Assembly: GCA_041530395.1 (NCBI GenBank)
Contig: CP136945.1
Span: 2,480,001 to 2,544,000 of the forward strand
Direction: 5' to 3'
Length of the DNA stretch: 64,000 bases
Source: Thermosynechococcaceae cyanobacterium Okahandja
GTDB taxonomy: Bacteria > Cyanobacteriota > Cyanobacteriia > Thermosynechococcales > Thermosynechococcaceae
Shown: positions 62,678 through 64,000 of the stretch, piece by piece
Layout: each line of letters opens with the position of its first letter
Position numbering within the stretch: the first letter of the stretch is position 1
Position numbers and translations under genes: made by a program
Notes under the pieces: model-generated
The model's database searches: none
The model's input: the letters and a program-made list of their open reading frames with translations, nothing else
What the model was told of the DNA's origin: nothing

Positions 62678-64000
62678 ATGAGTCTGCCCATTCGCAATGT
62701 TGCGATTATTGCCCACGTTGATCACGGCAAAACCACCCTTGTGGATGCCCTGTTGCGGCAGTCCGGTACCTTTCGCGAGGGGGAAGAGGTTCCCGATTGT
62801 GTGATGGACTCCCACGATCTAGAGCGGGAACGCGGTATTACCATCTTGGCCAAAAACACCGCCGTGCGCTACAAAGATTTAACCATCAACATTGTTGACA
62901 CCCCCGGTCACGCCGACTTTGGCGGCGAAGTGGAGCGGGTGCTGGGAATGGTAGAAGGCTGTCTGCTGATTGTCGATGCCAACGAAGGGCCGATGCCCCA
63001 AACCCGGTTTGTCCTGAAAAAAGCGCTTGAGAAGGGGTTACGCCCCATTGTCGTGGTCAATAAAATCGATCGCCCCCAAGCGGAACCCTACAAAGCCATT
63101 GATAAAGTGTTGGATCTCTTTATTGAACTGGGGGCTGATGACGACCAGTGCGAGTTCCCGTACCTATTTGCCTCCGGTCTTGCTGGCTATGCCAAAACCA
63201 ACCTAGACGACGAGGGCAAGGATATGCAGCCCCTCTTTGAGGCGATCGTCCGCCATATTCCACCGCCCGTGGGCAATCCCGCGGCTCCCCTCCAGCTTCA
63301 GGTGACCACCCTCGACTACTCCGAGTATTTAGGGCGGATTGTCATCGGCAAAATCCACAACGGAACGGTTGAAGTGGGGCAGCAGGCGGCCTTGGTCAAA
63401 GATAGCGGCCAAATTGTCAAAGCCAAAATCACCAAGTTGCTCGGGTTTGAGGGCCTAAAACGGGTCGAATTGAGCTGTGCCAGTGCCGGTCACATCGTGG
63501 CGATCGCCGGTTTTAGTGATGCCAACATTGGCGAAACCATTACCTGCCCCAACGACCCTCAGGCGCTGCCCCTGATCAAGGTGGATGAACCCACGCTGCA
63601 AATGACCTTTGCCGTGAATGACTCCCCCTTTGCGGGTCAGGAAGGCACCTTTGTGACCTCCCGCCAACTGCGCGATCGCCTCTACCGCGAACTCGAAACC
63701 AACGTTGCCCTACGGGTAGAAGACACCGACTCCCCAGATCGCTTTGCCGTCTCAGGGCGGGGTGAACTGCACCTCGGCATTCTCATTGAGACCATGCGCC
63801 GCGAAGGCTATGAATTCCAAGTCTCGCAGCCCCAAGTCATCTACCGCGAAGTCAATGGCCAGCCTTGTGAACCCTATGAATGCCTCGTGCTGGACGTGCC
63901 CGACGAAGCCGTCGGTGGCTGTATTGAACGGCTAGGGCAGCGGCGGGGCGAAATGCAGGATATGCAAGTGGGAGGCAATGGCCGCACCCAACTGGAGTTT
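62678..64000 (+). CDS. typA: GTPase TypA/BipA (truncated at window end)
   Basis: Ribosome-associated translational GTPase of the BipA family. The 441 codons in the window stay open to the last base. G1 (AHVDHGKTT), switch region (ERERGITI), G3 (DTPGHAD) and G4 (NKID) are present, followed by domain II and the start of the EF-G-like domain III/V regions ([22 protein letters not shown]). The C-terminal part lies beyond the window. The ATG at 62678 gives [11 protein letters not shown], the usual start. It follows cobU by 59 bases with a palindrome in between. Confidence 0.95.
   Translation, partial: MSLPIRNVAIIAHVDHGKTTLVDALLRQSGTFREGEEVPDCVMDSHDLERERGITILAKNTAVRYKDLTINIVDTPGHADFGGEVERVLGMVEGCLLIVDANEGPMPQTRFVLKKALEKGLRPIVVVNKIDRPQAEPYKAIDKVLDLFIELGADDDQCEFPYLFASGLAGYAKTNLDDEGKDMQPLFEAIVRHIPPPVGNPAAPLQLQVTTLDYSEYLGRIVIGKIHNGTVEVGQQAALVKDSGQIVKAKITKLLGFEGLKRVELSCASAGHIVAIAGFSDANIGETITCPNDPQALPLIKVDEPTLQMTFAVNDSPFAGQEGTFVTSRQLRDRLYRELETNVALRVEDTDSPDRFAVSGRGELHLGILIETMRREGYEFQVSQPQVIYREVNGQPCEPYECLVLDVPDEAVGGCIERLGQRRGEMQDMQVGGNGRTQLEF

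Noticed and set aside
1-64000. tRNA, rRNA, tmRNA, riboswitch or CRISPR loci
   Set aside because: No cloverleaf with a T-arm motif, no regularly spaced repeats and no recognised riboswitch aptamer was seen by reading. A covariance-model scan would be decisive.

Overview
The window is a gene-dense cyanobacterial chromosome segment, most likely from a thermophilic unicellular lineage close to Thermosynechococcus (inference). Seen directly: frequent HIP1 octamers (GCGATCGC) and cyanobacterial or plastid-type families, including Ycf34, Ycf20, CruF, SqdX, PAP/fibrillin, DUF3318, DUF1350 and Hps pseudopilins. No rRNA, tRNA, CRISPR array or intact transposase was recognised. About 55 protein genes are supported, with short intergenic gaps and several overlapping gene ends. 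The first (rne) and last (typA) are cut by the window edges.

Layout. 0-6.2 kb: RNase E 3' part, glutaminase, and a leftward rpmH-rnpA-yidC-khpB cluster divergent from dnaA; here rnpA is fused in frame to a PH-like membrane domain. 6.2-15.4 kb: ordinary genes (msrA, a CPA2 antiporter with USP domains, trpB, DUF1350, an F420-ligase-like protein, a methyltransferase, clpP) plus two small exported proteins. 15.4-33.5 kb: an 18 kb block read entirely leftward. It holds a seven-PAS/GAF diguanylate cyclase, an exported two-partner-secretion protein ending in a CHAT caspase-like protease, a PP2C phosphatase, and hpsA-hpsB-hpsC plus a fourth pseudopilin. 33.8-45.6 kb: priA, cruF, a lipid-transfer-like protein, an ion channel with a non-canonical filter, ycf34, dxs, folP, a GPH transporter and sqdX. 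45.6-64 kb: smpB, DUF3318, an MnmC-like methyltransferase, an M50 protease, infC, an acyltransferase, hslO, a phosphohexomutase, sodB, coaD, a DivIVA-like coiled coil, an alpha-E protein, ycf20, an RDD protein, argF, an ABC permease, cobU and typA.

How genes work together. The rpmH cluster couples ribosome and tRNA maturation to membrane insertion. The 15-33 kb block could link c-di-GMP signalling and protein dephosphorylation to surface or secreted polymers, but that is a hypothesis from position only. The most interesting items are the TPS-CHAT protein, the SAEPIG channel filter, the RnpA-PH fusion, the pseudopilin cluster in a presumed non-hormogonium former, a 12-base palindromic motif shared upstream of infC and typA, and a solo IS200/IS605-like right end.
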